This document shows positions 7,936 through 15,247 of a stretch of 64,000 nt of DNA, in pieces. A model generated the notes under the pieces. That model saw nothing but the letters and a program-made list of their open reading frames with translations, did not search any database and was not told the DNA's origin. Source of the stretch: AV40 sp035473775 (GTDB lineage: Bacteria > Verrucomicrobiota > Verrucomicrobiia > Chthoniobacterales > UBA10450); contig DATINV010000099.1 of assembly GCA_035473775.1 (NCBI GenBank), positions 1 through 64,000 of the forward strand. The letters run 5' to 3'. Numbering within the stretch: position 1 is the first letter of the stretch; the number at the start of each line of letters is the position of its first letter. Position numbers and translations under genes: made by a program.

Positions 7936-9291
7936 ATGCCGGAAATACAGATGCCGAAGCTCAGCGACACGATGACGGAGGGAACTCTGGTCGCGTGGAA
8001 AAAGAAGAAAGGCGACCAAGTTTCGGCCGGTGAAGTCATCGCTGAAATCGAAACCGACAAAGCGACTATGGAATGGGAATCGCCGGAGGACGGGACCTTG
8101 ACCGAAATTTATGTTCAGGAAGGCGGCAAGGTGAACGTCGGGGACAAGATCGCGTTCATCGGTGAGGAAGGGGAAGCAGCGCCGAAAAAGAAGGAGACGA
8201 AAAAGGAAGAAAAACCGAAGGCGGAAGAGAAAAAAGAAAAGAAACCGCAGACTGAAGCTGAAAAACCTGCGCCGGCGAAAGCGCAAGAGAAAGAAACGGC
8301 GCCCCCGCAGGAAAAGAAGAAAGCGGTGGAGTCCGGCGCCTCGCCTGCAAAGAAAGAGCCGCCGGGGCGGCTGCCACCACAGTCATCGGAGGAAGCACGA
8401 GTAAAAGCATCGCCCGTCGCGCGCCGGGTCGCGGCTGAGCTCGGTATCGACCTCGCGAGTGTCAAAGGAACCGGCCCCGAAGGTCGCGTGACCGAATCAG
8501 ATGTTCGCGCGGTTTCAAAAACAAAACGGTCGACTGTAGCGGCGGGCGTGTCGTCCGCACAAGAGCAGCCGGCACGGCTGCCACTACAGAAGAGAGAAGG
8601 TGAGACCCGCATTCAACTTTCTGGCATGCGTAAAGGAATCGCCGAGCGACTTGTTCAAAGTCTCGGTCCAGTTCCGCATTTTTATCTCACAATCGAAATC
8701 AACGCCGCGCCGTTAATGGCCGCGCGCGAAGAATTGAAATCAGCGGGCGAACAGAGCGATGCCGCGAAAATCACGGTGAATGATTTCGTGTTGAAGGCCG
8801 CGGTTATGGCCGCGGTCAAAGTTCCGCGCGCGAACGCGTCCTTCGACGGCGATGCAATCGTCCAATATGCCGACGTCGACCTTGGAATCGCGGTCGCGAT
8901 CGAAGAAGGGTTGCTCACGCCGGTGGTCCGCGCTGCCCAAAACAAAACGCTCCGCGAGATCAGTGAAGCGGTGAAGGATTTGGCTCATCGCGCACGGAAC
9001 AAGCGTATGAAGCCGGAAGAATTTCACGGCGGCTCGTTCACGGTTTCAAATCTCGGCGGAATGGGAATTGATTCTTTCAGCGCGGTAATCAATCCGCCGC
9101 AGGGATTCATTCTCGCCGTCGGCAAAGTGAACAAGGTTCCGGTGATCGACGATTGCGACCAAATCGTCGTCGGCCAACGGATGTCGATCACGATGAGCTG
9201 CGATCATCGAGTCGTCGATGGCGCTCTCGGGGCGGAGTATTTGAAAGAACTTCGCCACCTTCTCGAAAATCCCGCGCTGTTGCTTGTTTAG
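7936..9291 (+). CDS. pdhC: Dihydrolipoamide acetyltransferase (E2 of pyruvate dehydrogenase)
   Basis: Core enzyme that carries the acetyl group from E1 to CoA. Domain order: one lipoyl domain (residues 1-78, lipoylated Lys42 in ETDKATMEWE), a long Lys/Glu/Pro/Ala-rich flexible linker (about 80-150), the peripheral-subunit-binding domain (about 156-190, containing SPVARRVAAELGID and GPEGRVTE), a second linker, and the catalytic domain from about residue 220 with the active-site DHRVVDG (His about 424). Both linkers flanking the binding domain contain related 27-base repeats (8356-8382 and 8563-8589), the second forming an inverted repeat with 8534-8553. No E3 (lpd) gene follows; it must lie elsewhere. 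The 3' end overlaps the converging YkvA gene by four bases. Confidence 0.96.
   Translation: MPEIQMPKLSDTMTEGTLVAWKKKKGDQVSAGEVIAEIETDKATMEWESPEDGTLTEIYVQEGGKVNVGDKIAFIGEEGEAAPKKKETKKEEKPKAEEKKEKKPQTEAEKPAPAKAQEKETAPPQEKKKAVESGASPAKKEPPGRLPPQSSEEARVKASPVARRVAAELGIDLASVKGTGPEGRVTESDVRAVSKTKRSTVAAGVSSAQEQPARLPLQKREGETRIQLSGMRKGIAERLVQSLGPVPHFYLTIEINAAPLMAAREELKSAGEQSDAAKITVNDFVLKAAVMAAVKVPRANASFDGDAIVQYADVDLGIAVAIEEGLLTPVVRAAQNKTLREISEAVKDLAHRARNKRMKPEEFHGGSFTVSNLGGMGIDSFSAVINPPQGFILAVGKVNKVPVIDDCDQIVVGQRMSITMSCDHRVVDGALGAEYLKELRHLLENPALLLV
8356..8382 (+). repeat. Palindromic-repeat half inside pdhC linker, copy 1
   Basis: A 27-base segment encoding EPPGRLPPQ just before the subunit-binding domain. 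It matches the segment at 8563-8589 at 23 of 27 positions by direct comparison. It ends in a CCACCACAG version of the CTACAG end seen in the other copies. A possible left arm upstream is badly decayed. Confidence 0.55.
8534..8589 (+). repeat. REP-like inverted repeat in frame inside pdhC linker, copy 2
   Basis: Left arm 8534-8553 begins CTGTAGCGGCGGGCGTG; the right arm, 8570-8589, ends GGCTGCCACTACAG. The arms pair at about 16 of 20 positions around a short spacer, forming a palindromic element whose ends read CTGTAGYGGC. The whole element is translated as part of the linker after the subunit-binding domain. The same end sequence occurs in the hemB-coaX intergenic element (51887-51943), supporting one interspersed family. 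Confidence 0.6.
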
Positions 9292-9749
9292 CGCGACGTT
9301 GTTTCCCAGCTCGTAAACGCGTCCAGCGTCTCGCGTGTTTTTTGGACGGCAAACGCCAGGATCGTGGCGTCGTCCAGGAAACCGAGGCCGGGAATCCAAT
9401 CGGGAATCAGATCTAATGGATCGAGCACGTAAATGATTGCGCCGATGATCAAGACCAGGTTCGCGAACCTGATGTTCCGGTATTCGCCGCGATAGTAGGC
9501 GCGCATCAAACGCAACATTGCTTGCAAGTAGCCCCACAATTCTGCAAACGGCGCCTTGGGAATCGAGCTCATCTTGCGAGTGGCTTTTTGAACCAGATCA
9601 CGCAACGCTTTCGGATCTTTGGCGTATGATTTTGCTCGCTCCAACGCCTTGGAAAAAACTCGATTACGCTTCGGATCTTTTGGCAATGCCAACCGTTTTC
9701 GTTTCACAACTCCCCCTAGAATATTTGCCACGCCAATCGGCGTCGTCAA
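9288..9749 (-). CDS. YkvA-like (DUF1232) protein, second of a tandem pair
   Basis: Small protein of 153 residues with the DUF1232 signature in its C-terminal half: YVLDPLDLIPDWIPGLGFLDD, preceded by a hydrophobic stretch. Family function is unknown; members are thought to be membrane associated. The N-terminal half is Lys/Arg rich. The TTG start overlaps the stop of the upstream paralogue by four bases (TTGA), so the two are translationally coupled. Its 3' end overlaps the end of pdhC on the other strand. The two proteins share the same overall layout, including a RAYYRGEYRN / RAYCRGEYRN motif, indicating a tandem duplication. Confidence 0.85.
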   Translation of the reverse strand: MTTPIGVANILGGVVKRKRLALPKDPKRNRVFSKALERAKSYAKDPKALRDLVQKATRKMSSIPKAPFAELWGYLQAMLRLMRAYYRGEYRNIRFANLVLIIGAIIYVLDPLDLIPDWIPGLGFLDDATILAFAVQKTRETLDAFTSWETTSR

Positions 9750-10222
9750 AATGCGCTTATTTCCCAGGCCATGAAATCGTCAAGCGCTTCGCGGGTGCGC
9801 GCCACCGCAAACGACATAACTGTTGCGTCATCAACAAATCCAAGGAACGGAACTTCGTCGGGAATGAGGTCGAACGGATCGACGAAATAATTCAGCGCGG
9901 TAATTATCCACAGGAGTTCGTCCTGGGGAACGTTGCGATATTCGCCGCGACAATAAGCGCGGACCAAACGCAGCATCGCCTGCAAGTAGGGCCATGAATC
10001 GAGGAATGGCTCCTTCGGAACGGCGGCGGCTTTGCGGGCGGCTTCTTCGAACAAAACCCGCAAGCGTTCGGGATTGTTGGCGTGCGCCTTCGCGTTCGCC
10101 AACGCGCGAGCGAATGCTTCGCTCCTCAGCGCGGCTTTAGGTTGCGAAACGCGGAGCTCGACCTTGTCCGGAGCGGGTTTCTTCTGCGCCCGCGGCTTCG
10201 ATTTTCCCCTGGCTTTTGTCAT
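9746..10222 (-). CDS. YkvA-like (DUF1232) protein, first of a tandem pair
   Basis: 158-residue paralogue of the following gene. The N-terminus is basic (MTKARGKSKPRAQKKPAPDK), then a helical region, a YLQAMLRLVRAYCRGEYRN segment and the DUF1232 core NYFVDPFDLIPDEVPFLGF with the final DDATVMSFAV. No catalytic role is known for the family. The ATG at 10222 starts the coupled pair, which is divergent from the small membrane protein at 10303. The basic tail is longer than in the paralogue and could contact nucleic acid or lipid headgroups; that is inference. Confidence 0.85.
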   Translation of the reverse strand: MTKARGKSKPRAQKKPAPDKVELRVSQPKAALRSEAFARALANAKAHANNPERLRVLFEEAARKAAAVPKEPFLDSWPYLQAMLRLVRAYCRGEYRNVPQDELLWIITALNYFVDPFDLIPDEVPFLGFVDDATVMSFAVARTREALDDFMAWEISAF

Positions 10223-10302
10223 CGCGCGCTATCAAAGCACCACCTGCTCTCCCTGAGAAGGCGTTTGTCTTGAATTCTTTGGACTGTAAGGTCGACAACA
10301 GA

Positions 10303-10641
10303 ATGGAAACTCCGCGCGAGGAGAACAACCTGAAAGCAGTCTCTTTTGTCGTGCACGCGACGCGGGGCGTGATTCGTGACCAAACAACTCGCAGGAAGGG
10401 CATGATTGTATGCCTGGCGCTTGCGGTCTTGATGCTGTTGGGGGGATTTACCGTTTTTCAAACGATGCTAAATCCGCGCGAGCATCCCTGGTTCGTTATC
10501 TTGTTCTGGGTTGTCTGTGTCTGGCTAACGTTCACGGCAATGCTGATCGCGATCTTTGATTTGCTGGTCATCAGAGTGGAAGCGCGGCGGGCGCAGCGAG
10601 CCTTGCGCGAAAAATTGGAATCGAGTTCGTCCGAAAAGTGA
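10303..10641 (+). CDS. Small two-helix membrane protein of unknown function
   Basis: 112-residue protein with a polar N-terminus, two transmembrane helices (about residues 34-53 and 63-88) and a charged C-terminal helix rich in Arg and Glu. The family is not recognised. The ATG at 10303 is preferred over the frame's earlier start at 10216, which would overlap the divergent YkvA gene and precede any plausible promoter. Its stop overlaps the GTG start of the dGTPase-like gene (GTGA), so expression is coupled to that gene. Confidence 0.7.
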   Translation: METPREENNLKAVSFVVHATRGVIRDQTTRRKGMIVCLALAVLMLLGGFTVFQTMLNPREHPWFVILFWVVCVWLTFTAMLIAIFDLLVIRVEARRAQRALREKLESSSSEK

Positions 10642-11756
10642 AGGATGGTTGGAAGACGCGCGAGGAGATGGAGAAAACTGAGCGCGCGACGTTGGCTCCG
10701 TTCGCGCAATGCTCGGGCGAGTCGCGCGGCCGAAAATATCCTGAGCAGAGTCATGCCTATCGCACCGAATTTCAGCGTGACCGCGCCCGGATCATTCATT
10801 CGCGCGCTTTCCGTCGACTTGAATACAAGACCCAGGTTTTTCTCAACGGCACTGGGGACCATTTACGCACGCGATTGACCCATTCGATCGAAGTCGCGTC
10901 GATCAGCCGGACCATCGCGCGTGCACTGTCGTTGAACGAAGACTTAGCGGAAGCGATTGCCCTGGCGCATGATCTCGGCCACACGCCGTTTGGACATTCC
11001 GGCGAAGAAATTCTCGCTGAGTGCATGCGTGATCACGGCGGCTTCGAGCACAATCGGCAAAGCTTGCGGGTGGTTGAGCTACTTGAGAACGCGTATCCCG
11101 ATTTTCCGGGCCTGAATCTCACGTTCGAGGTCCGCGAAGGTTTGCAAAAGCACGAACGTAAGGGCGGATTCCCGTCGCTCGAAGCCCAGGTCGCCGATCT
11201 GGCGGACGAGATCACTTACTACAGCCACGATCTTGATGACGCGGTCGATTTTGAAATTCTGAGCGCGGCGCAATTGGCTGAGAATGAAGTTTGGAGAAAG
11301 AGCCAACAACATGTCCTGGCGCATTATCCGGACGCACGCGAGCCGGACCTGCACAAATTGATCATTCCAAACATCATCGACGTCCAGGTTCAGGACGTCG
11401 TGACCACGAGCGCGAAATCGATTGCCCAAGCGAACCCAAAAAATATCGACGAGGTGCGAAAACAATCGGCGAAGCTGATTCATTACAGCGACGATTTGGG
11501 CAAGGCGAACGCCGCTCTTCGAAAATTTCTTTATGCTAACGTTTACTATCATCCGCGCGTTGCGGAAGTGAACCAGCGCGCGGGCGAGATGCTGAAGAAG
11601 GTTTTCGAAAGTTATGTGACCGACCCGCGCCAGTTGGGCGATCTCGCGACCCGCCGGCTCGAGCAGGAAGGACTCCACCGCACGGTGTGCGATTACGTCG
11701 CTGGAATGACCGATCGCTACTTAATGGAAGAGTTCGCGCGGATCAGTAGGAGGTGA
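10638..11756 (+). CDS. dgt: Deoxyguanosinetriphosphate triphosphohydrolase-like HD protein
   Basis: Hydrolyses dNTPs to deoxynucleosides and triphosphate, adjusting dNTP pools; cytoplasmic metal-dependent HD-superfamily enzyme. The GTG start at 10638 gives the family N-terminus (WKTREEMEKTE ... LAPFAQCSGESRGR). Active-site elements: RAFRRLEYKTQVF, TRLTHSIEVA (first His), AHDLGHTPFGHSG (His-Asp) and DEITYYSHDLDDA (distal Asp). At 372 residues it belongs to the shorter dGTPase-like type 2 group, not the 500-residue enterobacterial Dgt, so substrate preference is uncertain. The start overlaps the upstream membrane-protein stop. Confidence 0.93.
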   Translation: MKDGWKTREEMEKTERATLAPFAQCSGESRGRKYPEQSHAYRTEFQRDRARIIHSRAFRRLEYKTQVFLNGTGDHLRTRLTHSIEVASISRTIARALSLNEDLAEAIALAHDLGHTPFGHSGEEILAECMRDHGGFEHNRQSLRVVELLENAYPDFPGLNLTFEVREGLQKHERKGGFPSLEAQVADLADEITYYSHDLDDAVDFEILSAAQLAENEVWRKSQQHVLAHYPDAREPDLHKLIIPNIIDVQVQDVVTTSAKSIAQANPKNIDEVRKQSAKLIHYSDDLGKANAALRKFLYANVYYHPRVAEVNQRAGEMLKKVFESYVTDPRQLGDLATRRLEQEGLHRTVCDYVAGMTDRYLMEEFARISRR

Positions 11757-12386
11757 TCAGGCGGCGCTGCCGATTTCGTCCTGCAAGAAAGTGATGAGCA
11801 ATCGCAAGCGTTGGTTGACGGAAGATTCTTCTAGCATTCGCTGACGACGGAGCGGGTCTTCCACGAAGGTGGATGCGACGAGATCGGCAAGCATTTGCAA
11901 ATCGCCGAGCTGGCCCAGGTAGCGGTCGACTTTTGGAGGAAGCTGGCGTCCTGCGCGTTTCAGTTTTCGGTAAAGCTCGAGAACTTTTTCGCCGAGCGCT
12001 TCGGTTTCAACGGTTGCCTTGTTCTCCGATTCGACGATGTCGATCTTCGCGACGGGAAATGGAGTTTCCTGTTCGAAGCTGGTGAAGCGCACTCGATGGA
12101 GGCCTTGGAGCACGAGATTCGAAGTGCCGTCGCCCCGACCGACACAGGCGCGGATCAAACCGACAGTGGCGAAATGAAAAAAATCCTCCGGCGCTTGCCA
12201 CTCGGGGCAACTCGGCTTGATTAGCGTGACGCTGAACATTCGGTCACGTTGCAGCGCGTGTTCGAGCATTTCCTGATAACGCCGCTCGAAAATGTAAAGT
12301 GGGAGCAAGGCGTGGGGAAAGAGGACCGCGCCCGGCAATGGCATCACCGGAACTTCCTCAGGCAAGCTCACGTCCCCGTTTTTCAT
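11757..12386 (-). CDS. Lon N-terminal-domain (LonN) protein without protease domain
   Basis: 209-residue protein consisting of the substrate-binding N-terminal domain of Lon alone. Typical opening: MPLPGAVLFPHALLPLYIFERRY near residues 15-37, then GRGDGTSNLVLQGLHRVRF, and a helical C-terminal bundle. There is no AAA+ or Ser-Lys protease domain. Such stand-alone proteins are widespread, with no firm function. It abuts the dGTPase stop directly (0-base gap, convergent) and is followed on its own strand upstream by aroD, 14 bases away, probably in one transcript. Confidence 0.88.
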   Translation of the reverse strand: MKNGDVSLPEEVPVMPLPGAVLFPHALLPLYIFERRYQEMLEHALQRDRMFSVTLIKPSCPEWQAPEDFFHFATVGLIRACVGRGDGTSNLVLQGLHRVRFTSFEQETPFPVAKIDIVESENKATVETEALGEKVLELYRKLKRAGRQLPPKVDRYLGQLGDLQMLADLVASTFVEDPLRRQRMLEESSVNQRLRLLITFLQDEIGSAA

Positions 12387-12400
12387 CCCTCGATGGTAAT

Positions 12401-13084
12401 TTACCGCCCAAGCGCGGAACGCAAGACGGCGATCGAGAGTTGCCCTTCAACGTTGGGCCGTTCAAGTGCGGCGTAATTGAGGACCGAGCCGCATCGCGCC
12501 AGCAACAAACGCGAAATCCCGCCGAGTTTGCCGATGCCCATCGCGCTGATCGGCAGATGGACGTTTTTGCTGGTCATGAAATCGAGGAGGCGGGAGAGCG
12601 CGGCCGGCGAATCGGTCCGGGTAGCGACTTTGAAAATGTCTGCGCCCAGCGCTTTGGCCTGCTTTGCTTTGGCACACAAGCTGCGCGATGAGGGCGTGGA
12701 TTTGAAATTATGGTACGACAAAATCCGACGAACCTTTCGCTTCTTCGCCTCCGCCAGGAGCGATCTGAAATCGCGGACCGAGCGCAACTCGACGTCGAGG
12801 AATGTGGCTTGAGTCAGAAACCGCTGAAGCAACGCGTGTCTCGTTTCGAGAGAAAGATTTCCAATTCCGCCTTCCCGCGGATCGCGCGCGGTGATGATAA
12901 GCGGAACGGGCAGGCGACAAATTTTTTTCTCGCGGTAATTCGTAATCGGCAAAAGCGAATCGAGACGAAGCTCGAACAGGTCGGGCCGCTGTTTAGTTGC
13001 CGCGGCCGCATCAAGATCCGCAGACGACGCAATCACGGCGACCAGCTTAGCCTGCGGCGCTTTGACCCCTCTTCGCGTTGTCAT
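12401..13084 (-). CDS. aroD: 3-dehydroquinate dehydratase, type I
   Basis: Shikimate pathway enzyme forming 3-dehydroshikimate through a Schiff-base intermediate. Key residues align: ELRLD near residue 38-42, catalytic His125 in SYHNF, Schiff-base Lys152 in DIFKVATRTDS (27 residues after the His, as in the E. coli enzyme), and the substrate-binding Arg192 in MGIGKLGGISRL. The C-terminal EGQLS matches the usual GQ(I/L)S. 227 residues, normal for type I. The ATG at 13084 is the only reasonable start. Co-oriented with the Lon-N-domain gene. Confidence 0.92.
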   Translation of the reverse strand: MTTRRGVKAPQAKLVAVIASSADLDAAAATKQRPDLFELRLDSLLPITNYREKKICRLPVPLIITARDPREGGIGNLSLETRHALLQRFLTQATFLDVELRSVRDFRSLLAEAKKRKVRRILSYHNFKSTPSSRSLCAKAKQAKALGADIFKVATRTDSPAALSRLLDFMTSKNVHLPISAMGIGKLGGISRLLLARCGSVLNYAALERPNVEGQLSIAVLRSALGR

Positions 13085-13135
13085 ATACTTATCGCTCCCA
13101 GTGTCAGAGGAGAGCGTTAACTGCTCCTTTGTAGC

Positions 13136-14527
13136 ATGCTCGCGCGACGACAGGAATTAAACACGCAGCTGCAAGTAGTGATTGATGGCTTCTTGCTGGC
13201 CGCTTCGCTTTGGGTGGCGTGGGTCCTTCGTTATTACGGCACGTTCTGGTTCGATCTTAAAGATACGGTCGATGCGTTTCATAATTATCATTGGCTGTTC
13301 ATCGTAATCATGCCGTTTGGACCGATCTTGCTCGATCTCCAGGGTTTCTATCAATCCCCGCTGAACAAGACGATGTGGCGATCGCTGGTGCAGATCGTGC
13401 GAGCAATGATTGCGCTGAGCATCATAGTCAGCGGTTGCGTGATTTTTCTTCGGTTCCCGCTGACCAATCGAAGCGTGCCATTGCTTTTTATTGTTATCGG
13501 CACACTTGCGCTCTTGATTAAGGAGCGTTTAATCGCCACAGAATTGCGCGGGCGTGCCGTCCGTGGGGTGCAACGCGAGCCAGTATTGCTAGCCGGTTTG
13601 CCGCAGGACCTGGCAGCACTCGAACGCACTTTCACTCCCGAACAACGATTGCTCATCGAAGTTGTAGCGCGGATCGACATCGAGCAGCAGCCGATCTCCG
13701 ATTTAGTCGAAGCGATGCACAAGCACGCAGTGTCGCGGGTGATCTTCGCCGCCGGCCATAGCCGGTTGAATCGGGTGGAGGAGGCGATTAGCGCCTGTGA
13801 AGTCGAAGGCGTGCCGGCCTGGCTGGTCGCGGATTTTATCCAAACCTCGATTGCCAAGCCTGACTTCGATGCTTTCGCCGGCCGGCCCATGCTGGTCTTC
13901 CGTTCGACGCCTGAAGTTTCATGGGCGCTTTGGATCAAGCGGGGAATTGATTTCATCGGCGCATTGGTCGCCCTGATAATTTTCGCCATCCCGATGGCGA
14001 TTGTCGCGCTGATGATCCGGCTGACATCGCATGGACCAGTGATTTTTCGTCAACGGCGGGCCGGCCGCTTCGGCAAACCATTCGTCATGTACAAATTTCG
14101 CTCGATGACGGACGACGCCGAAATGCGGCGAGCTGAGCTGGAACCGTTCAATCAAATGAGCGGGCCGGTGTTCAAGGTGGAAGCGGATCCGCGCATCACC
14201 CCTTTGGGCCACTGGCTGCGACGCACAAGCTTCGATGAATTACCGCAGCTCTGGAATGTCCTGGCCGGAAACATGAGTTTGGTTGGACCCCGGCCGTTGC
14301 CCGTTTACGAAGTGGAAAGATTTGAGAACACGGCGCAACGACGCCGTTTGAGCGTGAAGCCCGGCCTGACCTGTCTCTGGCAAATCAACGGACGCAATCA
14401 GGTCCGCGATTTCCGGGATTGGGTGCGACTCGACCTTGAGTACATCGATCGGTGGTCGCTGGCGCTGGATTTCAAGATCCTTCTCCGAACTATTCCGGCG
14501 GTAATCCTGGGCTTCGGGGCGAAGTAG
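13136..14527 (+). CDS. Undecaprenyl-phosphate sugar-1-phosphate transferase (WcaJ/WbaP-like)
   Basis: Initiates extracellular polysaccharide or glycan assembly by moving a sugar-1-phosphate from a nucleotide sugar to undecaprenyl phosphate at the inner membrane. 463 residues: four to five N-terminal membrane helices, a central soluble Rossmann-like region (about 140-250), a further hydrophobic segment, and the C-terminal bacterial sugar transferase domain with KFRSM, a TSFDELPQLWNVL segment, SLVGPRP and LTCLWQINGRN. Length and order fit the polyprenyl glycosylphosphotransferase family. The sugar cannot be predicted. It stands alone between aroD (divergent) and ribE (convergent), but may supply the lipid carrier for the glycosylation genes downstream. 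Confidence 0.93.
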   Translation: MLARRQELNTQLQVVIDGFLLAASLWVAWVLRYYGTFWFDLKDTVDAFHNYHWLFIVIMPFGPILLDLQGFYQSPLNKTMWRSLVQIVRAMIALSIIVSGCVIFLRFPLTNRSVPLLFIVIGTLALLIKERLIATELRGRAVRGVQREPVLLAGLPQDLAALERTFTPEQRLLIEVVARIDIEQQPISDLVEAMHKHAVSRVIFAAGHSRLNRVEEAISACEVEGVPAWLVADFIQTSIAKPDFDAFAGRPMLVFRSTPEVSWALWIKRGIDFIGALVALIIFAIPMAIVALMIRLTSHGPVIFRQRRAGRFGKPFVMYKFRSMTDDAEMRRAELEPFNQMSGPVFKVEADPRITPLGHWLRRTSFDELPQLWNVLAGNMSLVGPRPLPVYEVERFENTAQRRRLSVKPGLTCLWQINGRNQVRDFRDWVRLDLEYIDRWSLALDFKILLRTIPAVILGFGAK

Positions 14528-14549
14528 CCGGTACTATATATAGAACAGG

Positions 14550-15152
14550 CTACTCTTGCGGCGCGTAGCGGGCGAGCATCCGCTCGACGTATTTGGCTAG
14601 GATGTCGAACTCGATATTCACCAATTCGCCCGCCTGCAAAACATCAATGTTGGTATGCCGTTTAGTGTGCGGAATTATCCAGATGGCGAAGCTTTTCGAC
14701 AGAAGCTCCGCGATCGTCAGACTGATTCCATTGACGGCGACGGAGCCTTTGTAAGCTGCGTAATGAGCGAAGTCGGGCGGTAGTTCGATTTCAAGGCGAT
14801 GGTCAGTCCCACTTCGTTCGAAGGAAATTACTTTGGAACTGCAATCGATGTGTCCTTGCACAAAGTGGCCGCCTAATGGCTCGCCCGCGAGGAGTGCCCG
14901 CTCTACGTTTACCAAACCGTCGCGACGAAGTTGTTTCAAGTTCGTGCGGTCCAGCGTTTCCTCGAGGAGATCGAACGTGAGTTGATCTTCGCGTCGAGAG
15001 CTAACGGTCAAACAACAACCATTTACCGCCACGCTGTCACCGGTGCGAGTCTCAGCTGCAATTCGAGGTGCCGCGACTTGAAGTTGAGTGCCGCGATCGG
15101 TCATCCGGATCCAAAGCACTTTGGCTACCTCCTGGATCAAACCGGTAAACAT
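14550..15152 (-). CDS. ribE: Riboflavin synthase, alpha chain
   Basis: Dismutates two 6,7-dimethyl-8-ribityllumazines to riboflavin. The ATG at 15152 gives the invariant start MFTGLIQEVAK; the longer frame to 15263 is spurious and overlaps the divergent gene. Two lumazine-binding repeats are visible: the first with GDSVAVNGCCLTV and the second with KGSVAVNGISLTI, separated by GGHFVQGHIDCSS. 200 residues, standard. No other rib gene is nearby. No FMN riboswitch is recognisable in the short upstream stretch. Confidence 0.95.
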   Translation of the reverse strand: MFTGLIQEVAKVLWIRMTDRGTQLQVAAPRIAAETRTGDSVAVNGCCLTVSSRREDQLTFDLLEETLDRTNLKQLRRDGLVNVERALLAGEPLGGHFVQGHIDCSSKVISFERSGTDHRLEIELPPDFAHYAAYKGSVAVNGISLTIAELLSKSFAIWIIPHTKRHTNIDVLQAGELVNIEFDILAKYVERMLARYAPQE

Positions 15153-15247
15153 GGCGGCGATTTTAATGCCGGAAGCTCGTCCCGCCAACTCCAGACCGCG
15201 ACATCTTGTTTGCGTGGGAGTCGGGTAAGTCTTAATTCCACCCAACT

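Noticed and set aside
7696..8612. Long reverse-strand open frames opposite pdhB/pdhC, rich in Phe/Arg or Ser
   Set aside because: They mirror the Lys/Glu/Pro-rich E2 linker and lie opposite clear E1/E2 genes; composition is an artefact of the codons on the coding strand.
13085..13135. Hairpin AGGAG...CTCCT before the sugar-1-phosphate transferase gene as a riboregulator
   Set aside because: Only five base pairs and 25 bases from the start codon; too weak to support.
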